This document shows, piece after piece, positions 8,144 through 16,600 of a stretch of 61,883 nucleotides of DNA (the first letter of the stretch is position 1; each line of letters begins with the position of its first letter). Both the position numbers and the translations under genes were made by a program. The stretch covers positions 1-61,883 of the forward strand of contig JAEWLQ010000128.1 of the NCBI GenBank assembly GCA_023457495.1, given 5' to 3'. Below the pieces are notes generated by a model. That model ran no database searches. It saw only the letters and a list, made by a program, of their open reading frames with translations, and was not told the DNA's origin. The DNA comes from Pseudomonadota bacterium. GTDB lineage: Bacteria > Pseudomonadota > Gammaproteobacteria > Steroidobacterales > Steroidobacteraceae.

Positions 8144-9501
8144 TGAGACTGGCACTCATACCCAGCCGGCGCAGCATCGCGCTGCTCGGAGTCGGCGTCG
8201 CGGCAGCCATTGCCGCGTTGTCTTTCGGCGTGCCGCGCAGCGCCGTCGGCTCGGCCGCCAGCGTGTTCGCGCTCGCGCTCATCGCGGCAACGGTGGTCGA
8301 CTTCGTCGTCTCGCGGCGCGCCTGGACGCGTGCCGAGGTGCGCCTGACGCGCCGCCTGCCCTCGGCGTTCGCGATCGGCGTGAAGCAGCAGGTCCACGTC
8401 CAGTTCGAGACGGGCGGCCGGCATTCGTGGCGCTGCGAGCTGTTCGATCATTGCGATCCGAGCCTCGCAGTGGCTGGACTGCCCGCGCGACTCGAGCTCC
8501 ATTCACACAAGCGCACCGACGTCGCCTATGAAGTCGTGCCGACGCGACGCGGCGATCTCGACTTCGCGCCCGCAGACCTGCGCGTGCGCTCACGCCTTGG
8601 ATTGTGCGAGCTGCTCGCGCGGCTCGGCGAAGTCGAAGCGCGGCGCGCCTATCCGGATTTCGCGCCGGTCGCGCGTTATGCCTGGCTCGCCGGAGACCGG
8701 CGCCTGCAGGAAATCGGCATCAAGACCTATCAGCAGCGCGGCGAAGGCACGGACTTCAAACAGCTCGCGGAGTACCGCTACGGCGATCCGGTGCGGCACA
8801 TCGACTGGAAGGCGACGTTGCGGCTGAACAAACCCATCCTGCGCGAGTTCCAGGACGAGCGCGATCAGTGCGTGATGCTGCTCATCGATTGCGGCCGCCG
8901 AATGCGCGCATACGACGTCGAGCAAGGCGCGAAGAGCGGCCACTTCGACCAGGTGCTGAACGCGGTGATGCTGCTGTCCTACGTGGCGCTCAAGCAGGGC
9001 GATGCGGTTGGCGCCCTGACCTTCGGAACGCCGCCCGAAGAGGCGCGCGTCTTCGCGCCGCGCAAGGGCGCGCATGCCTTGAACGCGCTCATGGGCGAGC
9101 TCTATTCCGTTCAGCCCAGCGCGACGCATTCCGACTACCTGTCGGTGGCGCAGAACCTGCTGTTGCGTCATCACAAGCGCTCGCTGGTGATCGTGATCAC
9201 CAACTTTCGCGACGAGGACGGCAGCGAGCTCGCGCAGGCGCTGCGGCTGCTGCGTACGCGGCATCTCGTGTTGCTCGCGTCATTGCGCGAGCGGGTGGTC
9301 GGCGAGCTCATCGGTCAGCCGATCGCCACCGGCGACGCGGCGCTCGACGTGGGCAGCGCCCATCTATACGAGCAGGCGCGCCGCGACGCCTTCAACCGCC
9401 TGGCCGCGCGTGATGCGCTCATGGTGGATGCCGAGCCGCAGAACCTCGGCATCGAGCTGGTCAACCGTTATCACGCCGTGAAGCGCGCCGGGCTGCTCTG
9501 A
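8143..9501 (+). CDS. DUF58-domain protein, MoxR partner
   Basis: A 452-residue protein. Two hydrophobic helices at about 12-65 anchor it. The region GDRRLQEIGIKTYQQRGEG...RYGDPVRHIDWKATLR is the DUF58 signature, followed by a vWA-like part with LLIDCGRRM, which supplies a DxG rather than a full DxSxS MIDAS motif. DUF58 proteins are the standard neighbours of MoxR ATPases. The last 31 bp overlap the convergent gene that ends at 9471, so the operon terminus is shared with the neighbouring cassette. No hairpin terminator is apparent. Confidence 0.93.
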   Translation: MRLALIPSRRSIALLGVGVAAAIAALSFGVPRSAVGSAASVFALALIAATVVDFVVSRRAWTRAEVRLTRRLPSAFAIGVKQQVHVQFETGGRHSWRCELFDHCDPSLAVAGLPARLELHSHKRTDVAYEVVPTRRGDLDFAPADLRVRSRLGLCELLARLGEVEARRAYPDFAPVARYAWLAGDRRLQEIGIKTYQQRGEGTDFKQLAEYRYGDPVRHIDWKATLRLNKPILREFQDERDQCVMLLIDCGRRMRAYDVEQGAKSGHFDQVLNAVMLLSYVALKQGDAVGALTFGTPPEEARVFAPRKGAHALNALMGELYSVQPSATHSDYLSVAQNLLLRHHKRSLVIVITNFRDEDGSELAQALRLLRTRHLVLLASLRERVVGELIGQPIATGDAALDVGSAHLYEQARRDAFNRLAARDALMVDAEPQNLGIELVNRYHAVKRAGLL

Positions 9502-10328
9502 CGCAGCTGTTCGAGCCTCGCATGCAGGTGCTCGGTGAAGAAGCCGTGCATCAGGAAACGCTGCGCGAGATTTCCCGGCCCCACCGGATACAGCGGGTAC
9601 TTGTTGTACGCGTACTCCGCGAGTGTCGGATCACCGACGATCCGGCTGACGCGCAGCGCGAGGGACTGATCAAGGTTGAACCCGTTGATCGAATCCCGGT
9701 ATTCCTCCGCGGTCAGCAACAGGCAGAAGAAACACATGAACAGCGCATGCGAGGTCTCGAAATCGAGCAGCTGCGTGAATCGCCTCCGCGGCATATCCTC
9801 GAGACGCAATACGATCGGCCGCCAGTTCGACCAGTCGATATCTTCAGGCCGCCGCGCGGCGGATTCCGCATTCCAGGTGCCGAGCTCGCCGAACATGCGG
9901 AACAACTCCTGGTCGTGATCCACGAAGGTGTGCTCGAGCAGGTCATCTATCTTCTGAGGATAGAGCGTGAGCGGCGCCACGTGCCGGGCGTTGGAGTTGT
10001 CACGCAGGAAGTTCAACAGGTTCGACTCGGTGGCGAAGTGCCGCAGGATCAGGAGGTTCGCCTCGGGGCTCACGAAATTCCGGCAGAACCAGCAGATGGT
10101 GCGCTGGAGCAGCCGGTGCGCGCGGAACTGGGGCAGCGGAAGGCGTTTCACGAACCAGGTGACGTGCAACAGTATGGCGAACAGCAACTGCAACACGGGC
10201 CGCACCGTCCAGCGCAGCGGGTTGTGCACGTCCGCGAGCCACAGTTGGACCGCGTCGCGATCGATGGGCAGCGACGTATCGATGCTCGCGGCCCGCATGA
10301 ACGGGCTCATCCTTTTTTCAAGGCTCAT
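9471..10328 (-). CDS. Unknown protein, last gene of the ketosynthase/oxidase cassette
   Basis: A 285-residue protein that I do not recognise. A hydrophobic stretch lies at about 43-60 (VLQLLFAILLHVTWFV) and a second at about 194-206 (ALFMCFFCLLL). It is rich in acidic and His residues placed like metal-ligand clusters: H97 with E101, E132-H133 with D137-H138, and E208-E209. A ferritin-like or other diiron fold is possible but unproven. Its start overlaps the upstream oxidase stop by 11 bp, so translation is probably coupled. Its end overlaps the convergent DUF58 gene by 31 bp. Confidence 0.75.
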   Translation of the reverse strand: MSLEKRMSPFMRAASIDTSLPIDRDAVQLWLADVHNPLRWTVRPVLQLLFAILLHVTWFVKRLPLPQFRAHRLLQRTICWFCRNFVSPEANLLILRHFATESNLLNFLRDNSNARHVAPLTLYPQKIDDLLEHTFVDHDQELFRMFGELGTWNAESAARRPEDIDWSNWRPIVLRLEDMPRRRFTQLLDFETSHALFMCFFCLLLTAEEYRDSINGFNLDQSLALRVSRIVGDPTLAEYAYNKYPLYPVGPGNLAQRFLMHGFFTEHLHARLEQLRQSSPARFTA

Positions 10329-11019
10329 CGATTTCCTCTAGCTGCCATGCGTATAGCCGCGCGACCACTCGTGCGGTCATCACGACGTCGTTCGAACGCT
10401 GCTCGCTGGTGCAAATGCGGTCCACCAGGCCGTAGAGCTTGTTCATGTGGGCGTCATCGTTGCCGCCGTGATAACGCAGAAAACGCGTGCAGTCGCGCCC
10501 GCATCCCGTGAGTGTCTCGATGCGCTCGGCCCAGTTGGCGGCCATCTTCTCGCCCAGGCCTTCGATGATCCACATCGCTCCCAGCAATCCGGCGGGATTC
10601 GGCTCGCCTGCCTTGAACATGAGGAAGGCATGCAGCGCCTCGGATCCCGGATTTTTCGGCCGTGATCGAATCGAGGCGAGATCGCCGCCCAGCGCGACGA
10701 AGTCGCGCTCCAGTTCCACGTAATCACGATGCTCATCGTGCGCGTGGCCGAGCACCACCGAGCGGATGTCGGCGTGGTCACGGTCAAAGCTGGACGCGCA
10801 GCGACTGATCCAGCGCGAACCCTCGACCACCTGCGGGCGCAGGTTCAGCAACAGGTTCTGGTAATCCTGGCGAGAAAAAGTGCCCAGATCGAGCCGACGA
10901 ACGATTGGCACGGCGGACAATACCCGTTCGAAGTCGAACCACTCGCGCATGAGTCGGCGCAGGGTTTCCTGGCCGAGCGGCGTGAGAGTTTCAGGGCGCG
11001 CGAGTTCGGTCGTGCTCAT
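10318..11019 (-). CDS. Heme-oxygenase-fold iron enzyme (HDO/TenA-like oxidase)
   Basis: A 233-residue soluble helical protein of the iron-containing redox enzyme type. Candidate metal ligands occur in the expected order for heme-oxygenase-like diiron oxidases: E67 (VVEGSRW), H94-x2-H97 with E96 (HAHDEH), E153 (IIEGLGE), and H184-x3-D188-x2-H191. Known members (UndA, SznF, CADD) use a self-assembled diiron site to oxidise small substrates such as fatty acids or amino acids. The substrate here is unknown; the ketosynthase one base upstream suggests an acyl or beta-keto compound. TenA-type thiaminase is the alternative, but no thiamine gene is nearby. Confidence 0.78.
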   Translation of the reverse strand: MSTTELARPETLTPLGQETLRRLMREWFDFERVLSAVPIVRRLDLGTFSRQDYQNLLLNLRPQVVEGSRWISRCASSFDRDHADIRSVVLGHAHDEHRDYVELERDFVALGGDLASIRSRPKNPGSEALHAFLMFKAGEPNPAGLLGAMWIIEGLGEKMAANWAERIETLTGCGRDCTRFLRYHGGNDDAHMNKLYGLVDRICTSEQRSNDVVMTARVVARLYAWQLEEIDEP

Positions 11020-11020
11020 T

Positions 11021-12133
11021 TCACTCCTCGACGACGGTCAGATGAATGTAAGCGGTGTTGAACCGGCCGCTCTCCGGAATCATGCAGAGGATTCGCGCGC
11101 CCGGCGCGGGACGTATTTCCCGCAGGAATTCGTCGAGCATGATGAGGATCGACGCGGCACCCGTATTGCCGCGCGTATAAAGGTTTGTGAACCACTTTTC
11201 CTGCGGAATGCCGGCGCCGGCCATGTCGAGCATGTCCGCGATCTTTCCGCGGAAGTGATGCGAGGAGTAGTGACACAGCAGGTGATCGATGCTCCCTATG
11301 TCGAGCGTTCCCTCTTCGATGAGACGCAGTGCGCCGTCGACGCCGAGTTTCACGATGTGTTCCAGCAGACGCACATCCTGGCGGATCAACAATGCCCCGG
11401 CGGCCTCGGCCTCGGCGTACGTGGAAAAATCCTGCCACGTGCGCCGATCCGCCGTGTCAGTCGGAGTACCGATACCCATGCACACGGGAAACGCGTCCGC
11501 ATGCGAAAAGCCGCGCATCCAGTCGACGCGCAGGCAGCGCCCCCGAGGCGCGCTCTCGAGCAACAGCGCCCCGGCGCCATCCGACAACATCCAGCGCAGG
11601 AACTCGGAATTGAAATCGATCGCGCCTTCGCCGCCGGCCGCCTCGTAACGCGTGTGCTTGAACAGGCGTGACGCCAGCTCGCTCACGACGACGAGGGCCG
11701 TTTGATGTTCGCCGAGCCGCAGTGAATTCGCGGCAACTTTCATCGCCATCGCACTGCTCGAACAGATACCGTGCGCGGTGAACAGCTCGGCGCCCCGGAT
11801 GCCAACGCCGGCCTGCACCATGCTGCCGAAGCCCGGAATGACCATGTCGCCCTGGGTCGTTGCGCAGCTCAGAAGTCCGATCGAACGCGCCGGCACCGGC
11901 GAGGCATCGAGGCAAATCCGCGCCGCGGCCACCGCCATGTCCAGGTTGGAATGCGTCGTGCGCTGTTCACGGTCGATCGCGTAATGGCGCGTGCGGATGC
12001 CATTCGCTTTCAGGATGCGCGACTTCAGCCGGCTTGGCTTTCCCGCGACCAGTCCCAGGACTGCTTCCATCTCGTCATTCGTGATCGCGGGACCGGGCAA
12101 GAAAGCGCCCGTACTCGTGATGTAGGCGTTCAT
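11021..12133 (-). CDS. KAS III-like 3-oxoacyl-ACP synthase
   Basis: A 370-residue thiolase-fold condensing enzyme. The full catalytic triad is visible: C124 in GICSSS, H288 in LLCHYSS, N323 in RGNTGAAS. The N-terminal segment GKPSRLKSRILKANGIRTRH recalls the StlD/DarB branch that makes dialkylresorcinol precursors, rather than housekeeping FabH. No cyclase (DarA) or acyl carrier protein is present, so the product may differ. The reaction should be Claisen condensation of an acyl thioester with a second acyl unit. The start overlaps the upstream membrane-protein stop by 4 bp, and its stop is one base from the oxidase start. Confidence 0.9.
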   Translation of the reverse strand: MNAYITSTGAFLPGPAITNDEMEAVLGLVAGKPSRLKSRILKANGIRTRHYAIDREQRTTHSNLDMAVAAARICLDASPVPARSIGLLSCATTQGDMVIPGFGSMVQAGVGIRGAELFTAHGICSSSAMAMKVAANSLRLGEHQTALVVVSELASRLFKHTRYEAAGGEGAIDFNSEFLRWMLSDGAGALLLESAPRGRCLRVDWMRGFSHADAFPVCMGIGTPTDTADRRTWQDFSTYAEAEAAGALLIRQDVRLLEHIVKLGVDGALRLIEEGTLDIGSIDHLLCHYSSHHFRGKIADMLDMAGAGIPQEKWFTNLYTRGNTGAASILIMLDEFLREIRPAPGARILCMIPESGRFNTAYIHLTVVEE

Positions 12134-12699
12134 GCGGTACGCCGCGCGGCGCGCCAGTGGCGCAGGCAGCGAATGTTCTCCTCGATGTACGGAAAGACGC
12201 ACAGGACCGCCATGAAGGCGAGATAGGCCGGTAGATAGGAGTTGCCACCCGGCCGCTCCTGCAGGGGCCGCAGCTGGAACTCGCCCGCCCAATCGAAGGT
12301 CGCCGCCTTCACGACCACTTCCCAGTTGAGCACACTGATGAGCATCAGCAGGAACAGCGGCAGCGTCGCCATGTAGTTGTGCACGTGGACTTCCCAGATC
12401 GAGATGTGCCGCCGGGGAGTCGCGTAGCGCACGTCCCAGTGCGCGACGAATTCGTGCGCCAGCCACATCGCGACGCACACCAGCAGGATCAGCACGTTCA
12501 CCTCGAACATGAGGCAGAGGAGTATCGGGATGCCGAGCTGGATACCCATGAGCGAGTGCAGGAGAGATTCCTTCAGCCCCGAAGTGCTCTCCACTTTCGT
12601 GGCGCGATGACAGCACCAATCGATGAATCCGGCGACGCCCCACAGAGGCAGCAATCCGTAGATGATCAGGTTCATGAGGAGACGATTCGATTCGTCCAT
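12130..12699 (-). CDS. His-rich polytopic membrane protein, first gene of the cassette
   Basis: A 189-residue protein with about four membrane helices (about 8-27, 50-81, 108-126, 155-172). Histidines cluster at the membrane face: H31, H48, H82-x4-H87, H98, then H105-x-H107, together with D27, E83 and E103. This spacing resembles the His boxes of membrane diiron hydroxylases and desaturases, but it is not an exact match to a named motif. A membrane-bound oxidase acting on the ketosynthase product is plausible. Alternatively it is only a membrane anchor. The ATG at 12699 lies about 75 bp from a palindrome in the divergent promoter region. Confidence 0.78.
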   Translation of the reverse strand: MDESNRLLMNLIIYGLLPLWGVAGFIDWCCHRATKVESTSGLKESLLHSLMGIQLGIPILLCLMFEVNVLILLVCVAMWLAHEFVAHWDVRYATPRRHISIWEVHVHNYMATLPLFLLMLISVLNWEVVVKAATFDWAGEFQLRPLQERPGGNSYLPAYLAFMAVLCVFPYIEENIRCLRHWRAARRTA

Positions 12700-12774
12700 G
12701 TCGCCAGCCTGGGCAACGTCCAGGGTCTCGTCAAGGAACCGCTTCCCACTGACACGCCGTGATCCTGCCAGTAT

Positions 12775-12788
12775 GGTGTAGTTATACC
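12775..12788. promoter_or_regulatory. Near-perfect palindrome GGTGTAGTTATACC, candidate operator
   Basis: Six-base arms (GGTGTA and TATACC, one mismatch) flank a GT centre. It lies in the 108-bp region between the divergent HTH regulator and the four-gene cassette, 19 bp before the regulator start. Dimeric HTH regulators often bind such sites and repress both directions. It is the obvious candidate site for the adjacent regulator. Confidence 0.5.
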
Positions 12789-12807
12789 GAACTGCCGGAG
12801 CGACCGA

Positions 12808-13548
12808 ATGAGCACAGCCTTCATCGTCGATGCGATAAAGCGACGCCTGAAAGCGCAGGGAATCACTTACCAGGCGCTCGCCAGGAGCCTGAGGGTCAGT
12901 GAACCCACGGTGAAGCGCGACCTGGCGCGCGGCGACTTCTCGCTGAGCCGTCTCGACGAGATCTGCAACATCCTCGGCGTGTCGGTCGCGGATCTCGCCA
13001 ACGAAGAACCCCCGCGCGAACTGCGAATCACGCGCTTCACGGACAAGCAGGAACGCGCGCTGGTCAGCGACCCGAAACTCATGCTCCTCACCTATCTGCT
13101 CGTCAACCGCTGGCCGCTGGAGGAGATCACAGGCGCCGTCGATCTCGACGAAAACGATATCGTGCGGCTGCTTCTGAGGCTCGATGACATCGGCATCGTG
13201 AGATTCCGGCCGCCGCGCGGCGTGCAACTCCTCACGGCCCGGAACTTCGCCTGGCGCAAGGACGGCCCCGCGCACGAATACTTCCTGCAGCGGCTGGTTC
13301 CCGACTACTTCCGCGCGCCATTCGACGGCGCCGGCGACGAATTCTTCTTCGTGGCCGGGTCGTTGTCGCAGGCCTCGCGAGCGCGCTTCAAGGCGGCGCT
13401 CAACCGGATCAGCGCGGAATTCGAGGAGCTCGCGCGCCAGGATGCGCGACTGCCGGTGACCGAAAGGCACGGATGCACGGCCATCCTCGCCCTGCGCGAT
13501 TGGCGCTTCTCGCAATTCGCGCGCTACCGGCGCAAGGCCGGTCCCTGA
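12808..13548 (+). CDS. Cro/CI-type HTH transcriptional regulator
   Basis: A 246-residue protein. Residues about 5-62 are a helix-turn-helix of the XRE class (ITYQALARSLRVSEPTVKRD, then LDEICNILGVSVADLA). A second, winged-helix-like region at about 78-135 (LMLLTYLLVNRWPLEEITGAV ... LDDIGIVRF) may extend DNA or ligand binding. The C-terminal about 100 residues are unassigned and could sense a ligand. GGAG is 9 bp before the ATG. Divergent placement next to the cassette, with a palindrome between, argues that it controls that cassette and perhaps itself. Confidence 0.87.
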   Translation: MSTAFIVDAIKRRLKAQGITYQALARSLRVSEPTVKRDLARGDFSLSRLDEICNILGVSVADLANEEPPRELRITRFTDKQERALVSDPKLMLLTYLLVNRWPLEEITGAVDLDENDIVRLLLRLDDIGIVRFRPPRGVQLLTARNFAWRKDGPAHEYFLQRLVPDYFRAPFDGAGDEFFFVAGSLSQASRARFKAALNRISAEFEELARQDARLPVTERHGCTAILALRDWRFSQFARYRRKAGP

Positions 13549-13571
13549 CCGACCGCCGTTCGTTCCCGACT

Positions 13572-13600
13572 TCTGTCACCGCGACGTGAATGGTGACAGA
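13572..13600. promoter_or_regulatory. Perfect inverted repeat, arms TCTGTCACC / GGTGACAGA
   Basis: Nine-base perfect arms are separated by 11 bases. It lies between the HTH regulator (stop at 13548) and the giant M48 protease (start at 13688). No T-run follows on the plus strand, so it is more likely an operator or a leader hairpin than a simple terminator. Confidence 0.45.
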
Positions 13601-13687
13601 TGTCGCACTGGGTGCGTCCGGGGTCTTTTCGGGGATCGCCCACGCGCGCAAACTAGCGTCATATCGAATTAGAACGTGGGGACTCCA

Positions 13688-16600
13688 ATGGAACACGTCT
13701 ATCCACCCGGCCCGGCCGCGGTGCCGCCCAACCTGACCGCGGCCAGCGCCGCCTACAAGCGTCACGCCTGGCTCGCGATGCTCGGCCTCGCGACGTTCAT
13801 CGCGTTGTACTTCGCGCTGTCCGGCTGGTTCGCCTGGACGGCCTGGCGCATCGCGAGCGGCATGTTCGGCGCCGATGGCGACTTCGAGCTGTGGGGGTTC
13901 GTCGCCGCCGTGTGCTCGGCGTTCCTCGCGATCTTCATGCTCAAGGCGCTGCTCTTCATCCAGCATCGCTACGAGATAGACGACATCGAGGTGACGCGCG
14001 AGCAGCAACCGCGGCTGTTCGAATTCATCGACCGGCTCGCGGACGAAGCGCGGGCGCCGCGCGCGCACAAGGTCTATCTTTCGCCGCGCGTGAACGCCGC
14101 GGTGTTCTACGACCTCTCGCTGCTGAACCTCATCGTTCCGTCGAAGAAGAACCTCGAGATCGGCCTCGGACTGGTCAACGTCGTGACCCTGGGCGAGCTC
14201 AAGGCCGTGCTCGCCCACGAGTTCGGCCACTTCGCGCAGCGCTCGATGGCGGTCGGACGGTGGGTGTACGTCGCGCGGCAGATCGCCGGCCACGTCGTCG
14301 CGCGGCGCGACGCGCTCGACAAGCTGCTCCAGCAGCTCTCGCGTTTCGACCTGCGCGTGGCATGGATCGGCTGGATCCTCTCGATCATCGTCTGGTCCAT
14401 CCGCTCGATGATGGACGTGTTGTTCCGCGTGGTGCTGCTCGCGGAACGCGCCCTGTCGCGCCAGATGGAATTCCAGGCGGACCTCGTCGCGGTCTCGCTC
14501 ACCGGCAGCGACGCGTTGATCCACGCGTTGCACAAGCTCAACGCGGCGGACGACGCCTGGGACAAGACCCTGTCGTTCGCGAATGGCGAGGCCGGCAACA
14601 AACGCCGCGTCGCGGACCTGTTCGCCGTGCAGTCGCGGATCATCGAACGCATGCGCGAGATCCTGAATCAGCCCAACTACGGCATCGTGCCGGTGATCCC
14701 GGAAGGCGCGCGTGAAACACATCGCGTGTTCAAGACCGAGCTCGCGCAGCCGCCGCGCATGTGGGCCACCCATCCGCCGAGCGCCGATCGCGAACAGAAC
14801 GCGAAGAGCCGCTACGTCCCGGCGCCGATCGACGAACGCAGCGCCTGGGCGCTGTTCGACGATCCACAAGGCGTGCGCGAGCGCATGTCCGCGCACGTGT
14901 TCAAGGATGCGGAGCTCGAGCCGCAGACCTCCGAGGAGACCTTCACACATCTCGGCAAGGAGTACGGTCGCGCGTTCCTGGACCGCGCCTATCGCGGCGC
15001 TTACCTGAACCGTTCGCCCGTGCGGCACGTGGACAACGTCGTGAAGCTGTACGGCGTGACGATTCCCACGAGCGAGGCGCCACGCGTCATCGCGACGCTC
15101 TACCCGGAGAGCCTGGCCCGGGACGTGGAGCTGCTGAACGAGAAGCTCGAGGAGAAGTACGCCCTCGAAGCCCTGCGCGACGACGTCGCGCAGGCGCCCG
15201 GCGGCGTCATCCGCCACAGCGGCACGGAGATCCGCCGCGCCGAGCTGCCGCGCGTCATCGCCGCGCTCGAACGCGAGATCGCGACGGTACGCGGCAGGAT
15301 CGAGGCGCACGACGAACGTTGCCGCACCGCGCACCTGGCCGCGGCGCGTTCGCTCCAGAAGGGCTGGCCCGAATATCTGCAGGGGCTCGCCGCGACGCTG
15401 CACTACGCCGATCACTCCGAAGCGAACCTGCGCGACGTGCAAGGATACGTCGGCAACATCTACGGCATCGTCACCGCCGACGGGCGCGTGAGCTCGGCCG
15501 AGCTTGCGCGGCTCATCGAAGGTTGCCAGCAATTGCACGCGGTGCTGCAACGGGTCTACGAGGAAGGCCCGCAGGTCCGACTGGATCGCACGCTCGCGCG
15601 CCGCCTCGAGGTCGAGAACTGGATGGCGATGCTCGAGGATTTCAAACTACCGCCGCCGGATCGCGAGAACATCGGCCAGTGGCTCAACGTCATCGACGGC
15701 TGGGTGAATGCCGCGCGGTTCGCGCTCGGACGCCTGCGCGACGCGGCGCTCGAGCAACTGCTGCTCGCCGAGAGCCAGGTCGCGAAATTCGTGCGCGACG
15801 CCATCGCTCCCGCGGACGCGCCGCCGGCATCCGCGGTGCCGAAGGAATACCGCACGTTGCTGCCGGGCCGGGAGCGGCCCCGCCAGAAGCGGCTCGACTG
15901 GTGGGACCGATTCCAGACGGCCGACGGCACGCTGCCCACGATCGCCCGCTCGACGGTGGCGCTCGGCGTGGTCGGCGGCGTCGTCGCCTTCGGCGCGAAT
16001 GTCGGCGTCGCCCAGCTCACCATCTACAACGCGCTGGCGTTGCCGGTCTGGGTGGAGGTCGACGGCGACAAGGTCCGCGCCGCACCGGGTTCGCCGGTCA
16101 CCATCTCGATGCCCACATCCGGGAAGCTCAGCGTACGCGCGCTCACCGAGGACGATCGCGAGATCGAAGCCTTCGACCAGGCGCTGAACGGGACGCGCGC
16201 GCACTACGTGTACAACGTCGCGGGCGCCGCGGCATTGTACGAGTGGACGGCGACTTACTACCCGACGGATGCTGCTGCGGCGAGAGCGCCCGCGCCCGCC
16301 GAGCGACCGCTCGGCGCGGTCCGCTGGACCAGGACCCAGGCCGATCACGTGTTCGAGGATCCCCCGCGGACGATCAGCAGCTCGTCGGGCCGACTCAATG
16401 TGCTTGCGGCCGCGAGCTCCGCGGCGCCGTGGCAACACGTGGAGATGGTGCGCGACGAGTCGCAGCGCGCGGCCCTCATCATGGCGCACGCGCGCTGGGA
16501 CGATACCGATTCGCCGCAGATCCTCGAGTGGTTGCAGCTCGCCGAGCAGCAGCCTAGGTTCAATGCCGTGATCGCCGAACGCCTGCGAGAAGACGCCAAC

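Noticed and set aside
10318..11019. TenA thiaminase as the function of the heme-oxygenase-fold protein
   Set aside because: No thiamine genes lie nearby, and the candidate diiron ligands fit the oxidase subgroup better.
13409..15550. Long open frame (713 codons) on the minus strand opposite the M48 gene
   Set aside because: It is a GC-rich shadow of the plus-strand gene, with Arg/Ala/Gly-heavy translation and no domain. The plus strand carries the HEFGH protease.
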